Shown here: positions 42,523 through 50,227 of the stretch, in pieces | Numbering within the stretch: the stretch's first letter is position 1 | Layout: every line of letters starts with the position of its first letter | Made by a program: the position numbers and the translations under genes | NCBI RefSeq assembly: GCF_004348345.1 | Contig: NZ_SMJZ01000040.1 | Coordinates: forward strand, 1-50,227 | Direction: 5' to 3' | Source of the DNA: Nonomuraea longispora | GTDB taxonomy: Bacteria > Actinomycetota > Actinomycetes > Streptosporangiales > Streptosporangiaceae | DNA length: 50,227 bases | The notes under the pieces: model-generated | The model's input: the letters and a program-made list of their open reading frames with translations, nothing else | Told to the model about the DNA's origin: nothing | Databases searched by the model: none

Positions 42523-44082
42523 TCAGGATTCCCTGTCGCCTTCCGTCGGAGACCTCTGAAGCATAGGGGACGATTGCCTCTGATGCCAAAGCGGCGAACC
42601 GGCGGTCGGCGTCTGTGTGCCAGTGACGGATCCCGTTGGCGACGGGGCGTTCGCTGGCTCTGGAGAAATCATACGGTCTGGGTCGGCCTCCACGTGACGT
42701 TGGATGTAAACCGACTGCTCCCCCAGCCCGCCGAGGGTGATGTCGTCCCAGGCCTGCAGGCGTTTCGTCTCCTTGTCGAAGTACAGGACCGAAGCCTGGA
42801 CGGGGGTCGGCTCGGCGTGTTCCAGCGCGCGCAGTCCGGCGCCTCCCGTGGAGCCCTGGACGAGCATGCGGGTGCCGGAGCGGAACATCGTGGTCCTGCG
42901 GTCGTGGGTGTGACCGGCGAGGATCATGGGGGCGGCTCCGGAGAAGCCCTTGGCCACGTCGGGGTCGTGGACGGCGATCAGGTCCGGCTCGTCGACGTTG
43001 GGCAGGTGGGAGCGGGCGTACTCGTCGAGGGTGCCTGGCTCGGCGGAGACGGGTACGGATTTGTCCGGGGTGAAGCGGGGATCGCCCAGGCCGTAGATGT
43101 TCAGCCCTTCGACGGTTCTGGTCTTGTCGTCCAGGACGATGGCGTTCTTCTGTTTGGCGACCGCCTTCTGGGTGGTCATCGAGTCGTGATTGCCGCGGAC
43201 GAAGACGTAGGGGAGCCCGAGCCGGCCGATCTCGTTGACGAATTTGTTCTCGGCCTTGGTGCCGTGGTCCGAGATGTCGCCCGTATCGATGATCATGTCC
43301 ACGGCGAACTGGTCTTTGAGTGACCGGATGACGTTCCAGGCGATGGGGTTGATATGGATGTCCGAAACGTGGAGTACTCGAATGGTTTTAGGGTCGGCCT
43401 CGTACAACGGCAGCGTCGAGACGGTGTCGTAGAGCTTGGAGACGTTCGTCACCAGTTTGGTGAGCTGCGACCGGTACGACTCGAAACGCGTCACGATCGA
43501 CTCGGCACTGCCCACCAGGGACGGCGCCGCGGCGACCAGGCCCGAGTAGCGCGGCTCGACGAGCGAGTTGGGGCGGAAGGTGAGCGCGGCGAGCGCTCCC
43601 GTGCAGGCGAGCGCCACGGAGGCGGCCAGCAGCCCCACCAGCGCCACGCGCGGCCTCCTGAACACCATCAGGACCGCCACCAGCGCCCCCGCGCCCGCGC
43701 ACAGCAGGGAGCGGATGACCAGCGCGCGCACGCCGTCCAGCAGGTCGGTCTCGATCAACGCCGGCAGGCGGTCGGCCAGCCGGGGGTCCTCGAGGAGGGC
43801 TCGGGCGCGGTCCTGGTCGATGTTCTCGAGGGTGATGCGCAGCCTGAGCGGCGCCGCGTGCGTGCGGAACGTGAGCGTGCCGAGCGGGCTGGCGTCCACG
43901 ACGGTCTCGCCGCTCCACGCCGGCCGCAGCGACATGCCCGTCTCCACGGGACCGATCTCGGCGCGTACGGTGCCGCTGAAGAAGATGCCCAGCCAGGCGC
44001 CCACAGCGGCGACGAAGAGCACCGCGACGGCTTTCGAGGCCCTCGACCGGATGGCTGCCTTTGACCAGTGGACGAACTTCAT
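42523..44082 (-). CDS. Membrane metallophosphoesterase
   Basis: 519 residues. One N-terminal membrane helix (about 18-38), an extracytoplasmic domain, two more helices (about 120-165), then a calcineurin-like phosphoesterase domain with metal motifs SDIHINP, GDISDHG, GNHDSM and GHTHDR (about 240-400), and a Ser/Thr/Pro-rich tail. Likely hydrolyses a phosphodiester or monoester near the membrane; substrate unknown. The TGA (42525-42523) abuts tRNA-Glu with no spacer, so the message 3' end must be shaped by tRNA processing if transcription reads through. Confidence 0.9.
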   Translation of the reverse strand: MKFVHWSKAAIRSRASKAVAVLFVAAVGAWLGIFFSGTVRAEIGPVETGMSLRPAWSGETVVDASPLGTLTFRTHAAPLRLRITLENIDQDRARALLEDPRLADRLPALIETDLLDGVRALVIRSLLCAGAGALVAVLMVFRRPRVALVGLLAASVALACTGALAALTFRPNSLVEPRYSGLVAAAPSLVGSAESIVTRFESYRSQLTKLVTNVSKLYDTVSTLPLYEADPKTIRVLHVSDIHINPIAWNVIRSLKDQFAVDMIIDTGDISDHGTKAENKFVNEIGRLGLPYVFVRGNHDSMTTQKAVAKQKNAIVLDDKTRTVEGLNIYGLGDPRFTPDKSVPVSAEPGTLDEYARSHLPNVDEPDLIAVHDPDVAKGFSGAAPMILAGHTHDRRTTMFRSGTRMLVQGSTGGAGLRALEHAEPTPVQASVLYFDKETKRLQAWDDITLGGLGEQSVYIQRHVEADPDRMISPEPANAPSPTGSVTGTQTPTAGSPLWHQRQSSPMLQRSPTEGDRES

Positions 44083-44115
44083 ACCGTTTCTTGCATACCT
44101 GAGAGGCGGGGCACA

Positions 44116-44466
44116 ATGGCAAGTGTGATCGAGGTAACCCGGGAGAAGTTCGAGGAACTCGTGGCCGAGGCATTGGACACGATCCCCTCAGACCTCACAG
44201 GCACCATGAGCAACATCGTCGTCACCGTCGTCGACGATCCACCAGAGCCCGACCTGCTCGGCCTGTACACCGGCATCCCCCTGACGGAACGTGGCGACTG
44301 GTACTCGGCAGTTCTTCCCGACCGCATCGAGATCTACCGCAATGCGATATGCCAGATCTGCGATACGGAGGAGGACGTGATCGAGGAGGTCCGCATCACC
44401 GTCGTCCACGAGATCGGCCACCACTTCGGCATCGACGACGCCAGGCTGCACGAACTCGGCTGGTAA
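44116..44466 (+). CDS. Minimal zincin-like metallopeptidase
   Basis: 116 residues with the zinc-peptidase motif HEIGHHFGIDD (H98, E99, H102, Asp ligand 107/108), belonging to the small actinobacterial Zincin_1 group. Members are short cytoplasmic proteins of unknown substrate. ATG 44116 (MASVIEVTREKFEELV) is the family start. Divergent from the metallophosphoesterase, with 33 bases between starts. Confidence 0.9.
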   Translation: MASVIEVTREKFEELVAEALDTIPSDLTGTMSNIVVTVVDDPPEPDLLGLYTGIPLTERGDWYSAVLPDRIEIYRNAICQICDTEEDVIEEVRITVVHEIGHHFGIDDARLHELGW

Positions 44467-44567
44467 CCCTTTGCTTCCGGTTGACTTCTTTGGGTTGCGG
44501 CTTGCCATTCTGTTCGGCAACCTTAGGTGACATACCGAACACAGTGAGTCAGGCACCGCGGAGTCCA

Positions 44568-45842
44568 ATGGGGGCCATGCGAGCGCGACGGCTGCCAGGA
44601 CGGCATCGGCGTGCCGAAGGACAACAAGCCACATATCGAGAAGTCATCGCGATCAAGGAGTTCCGGGCACTCTGGTACGGCCAGGGCCTCTCCCTCCTCG
44701 GGGACCAACTCGCCCAGGTGGCGCTCGCGGTGCTCGTCTACGACCGCACCGGCTCGGCCCTGGCCACGGCCGCGGTCTACGCGCTGACCTACCTGCCCTC
44801 GATCGTGGGCGGGCCGCTGCTGGCGGGCCTGGCCGACCGGTTCGCGCGCAGGGGCGTCATGCTGACCTGCGACCTCCTCAGGGCCGCGCTCGTGGCCGTG
44901 ATGGCCGTGCCCGGCATGCCGTTCTGGGCGTTGTGCGCGCTGGTGTTCCTCGTGGTGCTGCTTAGTGCGCCCTTCTCGGCCGCGCGGGCGGCGCTGCTGC
45001 CCGAGGTGCTCGAAGGCGACATGTACGTCATCGGCTCAGCCCTGCAGAACATGACGAACCAGGCCGTGCAGATGCTCGGGTTCGCGGCCGGCGGGGCGGT
45101 GATCGCCACCATGGGTCCCTATCGCGCGCTCGCCCTCGACGCCGCGACGTTCCTCGGCTCCGCGTTGATCCTGGTCACCGGCGTACACCGCCGCCCCGCC
45201 GCCCACAACGACGGCGCCAAACCGTCCATGTGGACCATGACGAGAGCCGGGGCCCGGCTCGTGTTCGGGTCGAAGAAACTGCGGACGATTGTCCTGTTCG
45301 CCTGGTTGTGCGGCTTCTACATCCTGCCGGAGGGCCTCGCCGTCCCGTACGCGGCCACCCTCCACACCGGCGCCCTGCCGGTCCCGGTGATCACCGGGCT
45401 GCTCATGGCCGCCATGCCGACCGGGACGGTAGTGGGGGCGTTCCTGTTCAGCAGGTTCGTGTCGCCGCCGCATCGGCTGCGGCTCATGGGGTGGATGGCC
45501 ATGCTCAGTTGCGCGCCCCTGATCGTGACCGCGCTGCGGCCACCGCTCGCCGTGGTGCTCGCGGCGTGGGTGTTGTCGGGTGTCGGTGGGGCGTACCAAC
45601 TCGCGGCCAATGCCGCTTTCGTGCAGAATGTGCCGGCCGAACGGCGTGGCCAGGCGTTCGGCCTCGTCCAGTCGGGGCTGATGGCCGTACAGGGGGTCGG
45701 GATCCTCGTCGGAGGGTTCGCGGCGGAGAGACTCGGTCCTGAGCCGGTGGTCGCGCTGGCGGGAGTTGCCGGGCTGATCAGCGCCGCCGTGCTCGCCGTG
45801 GTCTGGACCGAGTCTCCTGGTGAGGCCCGCGTGCCCTCATGA
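44568..45842 (+). CDS. MFS transporter (12-helix)
   Basis: 424 residues with about twelve hydrophobic helices. Starts EFRALWYGQGLSLLGDQLAQVALAVLVYDRTGSALATA, typical of the MFS_3/EntS-like exporter group, with loop motif GLADRFARRG. The ATG at 44568 has GGAG close by. A GTG at 44544 and an ATG at 44577 are alternatives. The stop codon abuts the stop of the convergent pspC gene (TGATCA). Substrate unknown; complete, unlike the MFS remnant at 5.3 kb. Confidence 0.88.
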   Translation: MGAMRARRLPGRHRRAEGQQATYREVIAIKEFRALWYGQGLSLLGDQLAQVALAVLVYDRTGSALATAAVYALTYLPSIVGGPLLAGLADRFARRGVMLTCDLLRAALVAVMAVPGMPFWALCALVFLVVLLSAPFSAARAALLPEVLEGDMYVIGSALQNMTNQAVQMLGFAAGGAVIATMGPYRALALDAATFLGSALILVTGVHRRPAAHNDGAKPSMWTMTRAGARLVFGSKKLRTIVLFAWLCGFYILPEGLAVPYAATLHTGALPVPVITGLLMAAMPTGTVVGAFLFSRFVSPPHRLRLMGWMAMLSCAPLIVTALRPPLAVVLAAWVLSGVGGAYQLAANAAFVQNVPAERRGQAFGLVQSGLMAVQGVGILVGGFAAERLGPEPVVALAGVAGLISAAVLAVVWTESPGEARVPS

Positions 45843-46142
45843 TCACGGCTGGGGCTTGTGGTCGCCGCTGTTCCAGTCGGTGTGCGTACTCGTGCTGCGG
45901 TTCTGCTGCTTGTTGACCAGGTCCTGGACGATCGAGGTCTCGGCCTGCTCGTCGGGGATGAGGAGCCAGCCGATCACGTACACGCCGACGCCCAGCCCGC
46001 CGAACAGCGTCGCGATCGCCAGCGCGATCCGTACCATGTTAGCGTCGATCCCCACATACTCGCCGACGCCGGCGCACACGCCCGCGACGATCCGGCCTTT
46101 GTGAGTCCTGCGCAGCTTCTTGACGTTGCCGTAATCGTTCAT
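45843..46142 (-). CDS. PspC domain protein
   Basis: 99 residues: a PspC domain (KKLRRTHKGRIVAGVCAGVGEYVGIDANMVRIALAI, about 8-43), a second hydrophobic helix (GLGVGVYVIGWLLIP) and a hydrophilic tail. PspC-type proteins act in envelope-stress responses in other bacteria. Stand-alone here. Confidence 0.92.
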   Translation of the reverse strand: MNDYGNVKKLRRTHKGRIVAGVCAGVGEYVGIDANMVRIALAIATLFGGLGVGVYVIGWLLIPDEQAETSIVQDLVNKQQNRSTSTHTDWNSGDHKPQP

Positions 46143-46235
46143 GCCTCAAGACTGCCCTGCAGGCCGGTGTTAGCACATCCGGATTGTCCCTGGTAGAACC
46201 CTGGTAGTCCCTTACGCGACGAGAGGACCCCTGCG

Positions 46236-47390
46236 ATGGACGACCTGCTGCGCCTGGACGACCGGCTCACCGCAGATCAGCGGCTCATCCGCGACACGGT
46301 CAAGTCCTTCGTGTCCGACCGCGTCCTCCCGCACGTGGGCGACTGGTTCGAGGACGCCACATTCCCCGCGCGCGAGCTCGCGCCCGCCCTCGGGTCGCTG
46401 GGCGTGCTCGGCATGCACCTGGAAGGCTACGGCTGCGCCGGCACGGACGCCGTGTCGTACGGGGTGGCCTGCCGCGAACTGGAGGCCGGCGACTCCGGGC
46501 TCAGGTCGTTCGTGTCCGTCCAGGGTTCGCTGGCGATGTTCCCGATCTGGCGGTACGGCTCGGACGAGCAGAAAGAAGAGTGGCTGCCCCGGATGGCCGC
46601 CGGAGAGGCGATCGGCTGCTTCGGCCTCACCGAACCGGACCACGGCTCCGACCCCGCCAACATGCGCACGTACGCCAAGAAAGACGGATCCGACTGGATC
46701 CTGAACGGCGCCAAGATGTGGATCACCAACGGCTCCATCGCCGACGTCGCCGTCGTCTGGGCCCAGACCGACGAAGGCATCCGCGGCTTCGTCGTCCCCA
46801 CCTCCGCCCCCGGCTTCTCCGCCCCGGAGATCCACAAGAAACTCTCCCTGAGAGCCTCCGTCACCTCCTCCCTCTACTTCGACGACCTCCGCCTGCCCAC
46901 CTCCGCCGTCCTTCCCGGAGTCAGCGGCCTCAAGGGCCCGCTGTCGTGCCTGTCGGAAGCCCGCTACGGCATCGTCTGGGGCGTCGTCGGCGCCGCCCGC
47001 GCCTGCCTCGAAGCGGCCGTCGACTACGCCAAGACCCGCGTCCAGTTCGACAAACCCATCGGCGCTTTCCAGCTGACGCAGGAAAAACTCGCGTGGATGT
47101 ACGTGGGCACCGCCCAGGCCCAGCTCACCGCACTGCACCTGGGCGAACTGAAGGACGCGGGCCGCCTCGAACCCCGGCAGATCAGCTTCGGCAAGCTCGC
47201 CAACGTACGCGCCGCCCTCGACATCGCCCGCCAGGCCCGCTCCATCCTGGGCGGGAACGGGATCACCCTGGAGTACCCTGTGATCAGGCACATGAACAAC
47301 CTGGAAAGTGTGCTGACGTACGAGGGAACACAGGAGATCCACACGCTGGTGCTGGGGGAAGCGCTGACCGGGCTCGCCGCCTACCGGTGA
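46236..47390 (+). CDS. Acyl-CoA dehydrogenase, glutaryl-CoA dehydrogenase type
   Basis: 384-residue FAD enzyme. Middle-domain FAD motif CFGLTEPDHGSDPANM (about 129-144) and WITNGSIADVAVVWA, C-terminal ARSILGGNGITLEYPVIRHMNNLESVLTYEGTQEIH with catalytic Glu near 363. The NLESVLTYEGT segment is characteristic of glutaryl-CoA dehydrogenases (lysine/tryptophan degradation), which also decarboxylate. GAGAGGA precedes the ATG. Single gene followed by tRNA-Lys. Confidence 0.92.
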   Translation: MDDLLRLDDRLTADQRLIRDTVKSFVSDRVLPHVGDWFEDATFPARELAPALGSLGVLGMHLEGYGCAGTDAVSYGVACRELEAGDSGLRSFVSVQGSLAMFPIWRYGSDEQKEEWLPRMAAGEAIGCFGLTEPDHGSDPANMRTYAKKDGSDWILNGAKMWITNGSIADVAVVWAQTDEGIRGFVVPTSAPGFSAPEIHKKLSLRASVTSSLYFDDLRLPTSAVLPGVSGLKGPLSCLSEARYGIVWGVVGAARACLEAAVDYAKTRVQFDKPIGAFQLTQEKLAWMYVGTAQAQLTALHLGELKDAGRLEPRQISFGKLANVRAALDIARQARSILGGNGITLEYPVIRHMNNLESVLTYEGTQEIHTLVLGEALTGLAAYR

Positions 47391-47440
47391 TGCAGGCGTC
47401 GCGGACAGGCCGGTAATCTCTGTACCCTTGCTGTTGCTAG

Positions 47441-47516
47441 GGGGCGTTAGCTCAATTGGCAGAGCTGCGGACTTTTAATCCGTAGGTTCCGGGTTCGAGC
47501 CCCGGGCGCCCTACCA
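47441..47516 (+). tRNA. tRNA-Lys (TTT), CCA encoded
   Basis: Acceptor GGGGCGT/GCGCCCT (G-U pairs at both ends), D arm AGCTC...GAGCT, anticodon loop CTTTTAA (anticodon TTT), T arm CCGGG TTCGAGC CCCGG, discriminator A and CCA (47514-47516). Confidence 0.97.
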
Positions 47517-47784
47517 CTCTGTACCCCGCCTGACCTGCACTTTCTCGATTCTCGGCCGCCTTCTGTGAGGCGAAGATGGCTGAGTTCATGCTCGTCACAT
47601 GCTCTTCGGCACGCGTTCGGCACATCGGCGGACCGAAAGCGAGGGCGAATTGTAGCGGTTCGCTCTCGGGCGTCGGCCGCCACAGACCGAATCGTAACGC
47701 CAGACCCGAACGACGCCCAAGAGAAGGGCTGAACGGAAGCGTTGTCGGGCGAGACACGCCGAACTTGATCGCAGACCCGTCCAA
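47517..47784. other. Region after tRNA-Lys without supported gene
   Basis: An open minus-strand frame (47784 down into the tRNA) has no recognisable domain, and its end is just antisense to the tRNA. I see no repeat of the tRNA-Lys 3' end. Possibly the decayed end of an integrated element. Confidence 0.4.
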
Positions 47785-48077
47785 GTAGTGGTCAAGCCGC
47801 CTTCGGCCGAGTACACGCCCGGTCGATGCGGCGGCCGTCCATCTTGCAGAGATGGAATAACCGATCCAGGATCCATGCGCCGACCTGAATCGCCCCAGTT
47901 TCGGTGGAGACTTATGATGTGCCCCGAGTTCGGTGGAGCTTCACCGAAGCCGGGGCGATTCACATGGCTCACCCTCTCCTGCCAACTCACAGGCTAAGGC
48001 ACCCAGGAGGCTGATGCGGGCGCAACTCGAGGCACGGATCGCTGAGGGGCGTTCCCCCCGGAGTATGGACACGGGGT
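47785..48077. mobile_element. Nested insertion-sequence debris
   Basis: An imperfect inverted repeat (47887-47908 with 47940-47961, 19 of 22 positions) has GAATCGCCCC ends, and an internal direct repeat of GGTGGAG motifs lies between the arms. These look like IS termini. A minus-strand tail WILDRLFHLCKMDGRRID (47790-47860) may be a transposase C-terminus. A plus-strand bit (48008-48060, RRLMRAQLEARIAEGRS) resembles a transposase N-terminal helix. None is complete. Confidence 0.45.
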
Positions 48078-48131
48078 TCATGCTGCTTTGAGCAGACTAT
48101 CGGGTTGCTGCTCGTAGTCGATCGGGCTCAG
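48078..48131 (-). mobile_element. IS3-family transposase C-terminal tail
   Basis: The minus frame reads LSPIDYEQQPDSLLKAA and stop, the usual end of the integrase core in IS3-type OrfB proteins, followed outward by an IS-end-like sequence (TGAACCCCGTGTCC at 48080-48067). The remaining transposase is replaced at 48130 by the propeller-protein gene, and the fragment provides that gene's stop codon. Confidence 0.6.
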
Positions 48132-49498
48132 GTGACGGTGGCGGGCTGGGCGGACAGCAGGCTCTGGGACCACCCGCTGGTGTCAACGGTGCCTTGGCCG
48201 GTCAGGTCGCCGCCCTGACCGTCGTAGGGGTCGCTGTCGAAGTAGCGATGCAGGGAGTTCTCACGGTGATGGCCGTAGTAGACGCCCCCGCCGGGCGACA
48301 GCAGATGATCGAAGTTCTGCCAGGTGGTGTCGCGCAGTTGATACCGCTTCCAACTGCCCGCACCGCTGATCCGGTAGGAGAGGAGCTGCCCGCCGGTGGT
48401 GGTGCCCAGGATCCAGTCCGGTCCCGTGGCCGTGAGGGTCTTGAGCGTGAACCCGGTCCCGATGGTGGTGCCACCGGTGATATTGCTCAGCTTGGGCTTG
48501 GCCACCGTGATGGTGTAACGCAGCAGAGTGCCGTTGGCGATGCCGAACAGATGACTCTTGCCGTCATAGGCCAGCAACTCATGCGTGTAGCCCTTGCCCA
48601 AATAGACAGGAGGCTCAAAAATCAAACTCTCATTGTTGGTACGGACGTCGACGCGATAGAGCATGCCACCGGAATCGGCCTTGGTCACCAGAATCGTGTT
48701 GAAATTCAGCGTGGCCATCGCCTTAGGCGTGAACCCAAGAGTCGCCGTGGAGACCACCGCACCATGCGTACGCTTACCGCTCGCCGCGTCGATCGCGGTA
48801 TAGGTCAACCGCCCGTCCGGCAACACCCCGTAAACCGAGGCGACCCCTTTCGGGCCGCTGACATAGGGCCAGATGGTGTTGACGATGATCTGTGCGTCGC
48901 CGGCCTGGACCTGGTACCGGTCCGGATAGGCCGACACCTGCACGGCCTGGCACACCTCACCGATCGGCGCGGACTTCCAGCTGTTGTTCGGGTAGACCCG
49001 CAGCATTTTGTCGAGGAAGGCATTGGTGGCCCAGGTGGGGTTGAGACGCTGCGACCTGCTTCCCCAGGAGGCGCGCTGCTGGAACAGCCCCAGACTGTCG
49101 TGGTCGACTTCCTCACTGATGTTCTGGACGCTGGTCTCCACGATGATCGTGGCCACCGCGATCACGGCTGCCCGCCGGTCCAGTCCGCGGTCGTACACAG
49201 CCTTGATCACCTTGCGGGCACAGGACACGCGGTAGGCGGACATGTAGCCGCGCATCTTGTCGTCGAGAGTGCTGTTGAGCTTGGTGGCCAGGGACGAGTC
49301 GGTCGAGGTGGGACCGTCGGGGTCGCACGCGGCCAGCTGGTAGGCGGCGGTGATGTCCGACGTGGCGGGCGGCTCCAGTCGCAACTCCTCCTGCTGCGGT
49401 GGCTCGGCGACCGCGGGGAAGGCGATGGCCGATAAGCCGATCACGGTGACGACCGCCGTGACCAGAATGCCGGCACGCGAGAGAAGAGAGCTGAGCAT
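48128..49498 (-). CDS. Secreted transglycosylase-like protein with tachylectin-like propeller (copy A)
   Basis: 456 residues from ATG 49498 (AAGGGG upstream). Signal peptide about 1-31. A lysozyme/transglycosylase-like helical domain (about 75-215) has ARKVIKAVYDRGLDRRAAVIAVATIIVE, with E121 as candidate catalytic Glu, and SLGLFQQRASWGS. A tachylectin-2-like beta-propeller (about 219-440) has repeated YGVLPDGRLTY and TLGFTPKAMATLNFNTILVT modules that in relatives bind GlcNAc-type sugars. Probably targets cell-wall glycan outside the cell. The stop codon is formed at the junction with an IS3-type fragment. It lies 11 bases after the stop of a near-identical upstream copy. Confidence 0.8.
   Translation of the reverse strand: MLSSLLSRAGILVTAVVTVIGLSAIAFPAVAEPPQQEELRLEPPATSDITAAYQLAACDPDGPTSTDSSLATKLNSTLDDKMRGYMSAYRVSCARKVIKAVYDRGLDRRAAVIAVATIIVETSVQNISEEVDHDSLGLFQQRASWGSRSQRLNPTWATNAFLDKMLRVYPNNSWKSAPIGEVCQAVQVSAYPDRYQVQAGDAQIIVNTIWPYVSGPKGVASVYGVLPDGRLTYTAIDAASGKRTHGAVVSTATLGFTPKAMATLNFNTILVTKADSGGMLYRVDVRTNNESLIFEPPVYLGKGYTHELLAYDGKSHLFGIANGTLLRYTITVAKPKLSNITGGTTIGTGFTLKTLTATGPDWILGTTTGGQLLSYRISGAGSWKRYQLRDTTWQNFDHLLSPGGGVYYGHHRENSLHRYFDSDPYDGQGGDLTGQGTVDTSGWSQSLLSAQPATVT
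48130..48842. repeat. Long direct repeat, copy A
   Basis: Matches 49515-50227 (offset 1385) with the only difference I find at 48134 (G against C). 713 bp are visible; the true repeat may be longer because copy B is cut by the window edge. Confidence 0.93.
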
Positions 49499-49509
49499 GC
49501 GGGCCCCTT

Positions 49510-50227
49510 TCACGAGGTCACGGTGGCGGGCTGGGCGGACAGCAGGCTCTGGGACCACCCGCTGGTGTCAACGGTGCCTTGGCCGGTCAGGTCGCCGCCC
49601 TGACCGTCGTAGGGGTCGCTGTCGAAGTAGCGATGCAGGGAGTTCTCACGGTGATGGCCGTAGTAGACGCCCCCGCCGGGCGACAGCAGATGATCGAAGT
49701 TCTGCCAGGTGGTGTCGCGCAGTTGATACCGCTTCCAACTGCCCGCACCGCTGATCCGGTAGGAGAGGAGCTGCCCGCCGGTGGTGGTGCCCAGGATCCA
49801 GTCCGGTCCCGTGGCCGTGAGGGTCTTGAGCGTGAACCCGGTCCCGATGGTGGTGCCACCGGTGATATTGCTCAGCTTGGGCTTGGCCACCGTGATGGTG
49901 TAACGCAGCAGAGTGCCGTTGGCGATGCCGAACAGATGACTCTTGCCGTCATAGGCCAGCAACTCATGCGTGTAGCCCTTGCCCAAATAGACAGGAGGCT
50001 CAAAAATCAAACTCTCATTGTTGGTACGGACGTCGACGCGATAGAGCATGCCACCGGAATCGGCCTTGGTCACCAGAATCGTGTTGAAATTCAGCGTGGC
50101 CATCGCCTTAGGCGTGAACCCAAGAGTCGCCGTGGAGACCACCGCACCATGCGTACGCTTACCGCTCGCCGCGTCGATCGCGGTATAGGTCAACCGCCCG
50201 TCCGGCAACACCCCGTAAACCGAGGCG
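49510..50227 (-). CDS. Tachylectin-like propeller protein (copy B, N-terminus outside window)
   Basis: The visible C-terminal 238 residues are identical to the propeller of copy A except for one extra residue at the end (ATVTS against ATVT). The frame is open to the window edge, so it presumably has its own N-terminal domain beyond. Its own stop is TCG-TGA. The downstream paralogue begins 11 bases later, so the two form a tandem operon produced by recent duplication. Confidence 0.85.
   Translation of the reverse strand, partial: ASVYGVLPDGRLTYTAIDAASGKRTHGAVVSTATLGFTPKAMATLNFNTILVTKADSGGMLYRVDVRTNNESLIFEPPVYLGKGYTHELLAYDGKSHLFGIANGTLLRYTITVAKPKLSNITGGTTIGTGFTLKTLTATGPDWILGTTTGGQLLSYRISGAGSWKRYQLRDTTWQNFDHLLSPGGGVYYGHHRENSLHRYFDSDPYDGQGGDLTGQGTVDTSGWSQSLLSAQPATVTS
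49515..50227. repeat. Long direct repeat, copy B (runs off the window)
   Basis: Partner of 48130-48842. Synonymous sites also match throughout the stretches compared, which means duplication or gene conversion is recent. Confidence 0.93.

Noticed and set aside
47441..47520. tRNA-Lys as an integration site for the downstream accessory region
   Set aside because: I looked for a second copy of its 3' end within the window and found none; it could lie beyond the edge.
47447..47683. Small minus-strand frame ending RTRNLRIKSPQLCQLS
   Set aside because: The end is the antisense translation of tRNA-Lys, a well-known annotation artefact.

Overview
The window is about 70% GC, packed with genes, rich in GTG starts and carries an actinomycete gene set (bldC, DUF3073, a vdh-type amino-acid dehydrogenase, 4Fe-4S-type purF, sterol-carrier protein). 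The block sterol carrier - purF - purM - DUF3073 - vdh - hypothetical - bldC matches, from memory, the Streptomyces coelicolor purF-to-bldC neighbourhood. I infer a filamentous actinobacterium, probably Streptosporangiales (Nonomuraea-like). Genus is not provable from this sequence alone.

Layout. 1-2.7 kb: a membrane class III nucleotide cyclase (5' end cut by the window edge) followed by a Crp-like regulator. 2.7-10 kb: a C45-type NTN hydrolase, an MTHFR-like protein, a tetR/MFS pair broken at one shared junction, an ABC exporter with a near-perfect SoxR box inside a 19-bp-spacer promoter, and a Tat-exported PhoX phosphatase. 10-19.5 kb: the conserved purine/bldC block, interrupted by a DUF4190 membrane protein, a MarR/SDR pair with a tandem operator, and a CGNR protein. 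19.5-24.4 kb: divergent TetR and LacI regulators, a small conserved protein, and a translationally coupled lipoprotein amidase plus GH20 hexosaminidase. 24.4-32.7 kb: GNAT, pyrD behind an orphan response regulator, a tautomerase-fold protein, lpdA, a membrane protein, fructosamine kinase, a methyltransferase, and a two-component system whose kinase carries a 12-bp minisatellite. 32.7-38.9 kb: two secreted hydrolases (TAP-like alpha/beta hydrolase and a 1204-residue subtilase) and a LuxR-type regulator with a 16-bp palindrome upstream.

38.9-42.6 kb is a recombination hot spot on the 3' side of a tRNA-Glu/Asp/Phe cluster. It holds decayed subtilase and ECF sigma fragments, an IS481-type remnant, a SUKH (SMI1/KNR4) gene broken by one base, and a vapBC-type toxin-antitoxin pair. 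The pair lies between two copies of the tRNA-Phe 3' end (46 bp identical, 68/70 over a longer stretch), which looks like the scar of a tRNA-targeted integrative element. 42.5-47.4 kb is ordinary chromosome: metallophosphoesterase, zincin, MFS, PspC, glutaryl-CoA-type dehydrogenase, tRNA-Lys. From 47.5 kb to the edge there are IS remnants and then two tandem genes for a secreted transglycosylase-like/tachylectin-like propeller protein. Their visible 713 bp of overlap appears identical apart from one base at the stop codon.

Most notable: the SoxR-box exporter, the tRNA-Phe duplication around vapBC, and the near-identical tandem propeller genes bordered by an IS3-type transposase tail.
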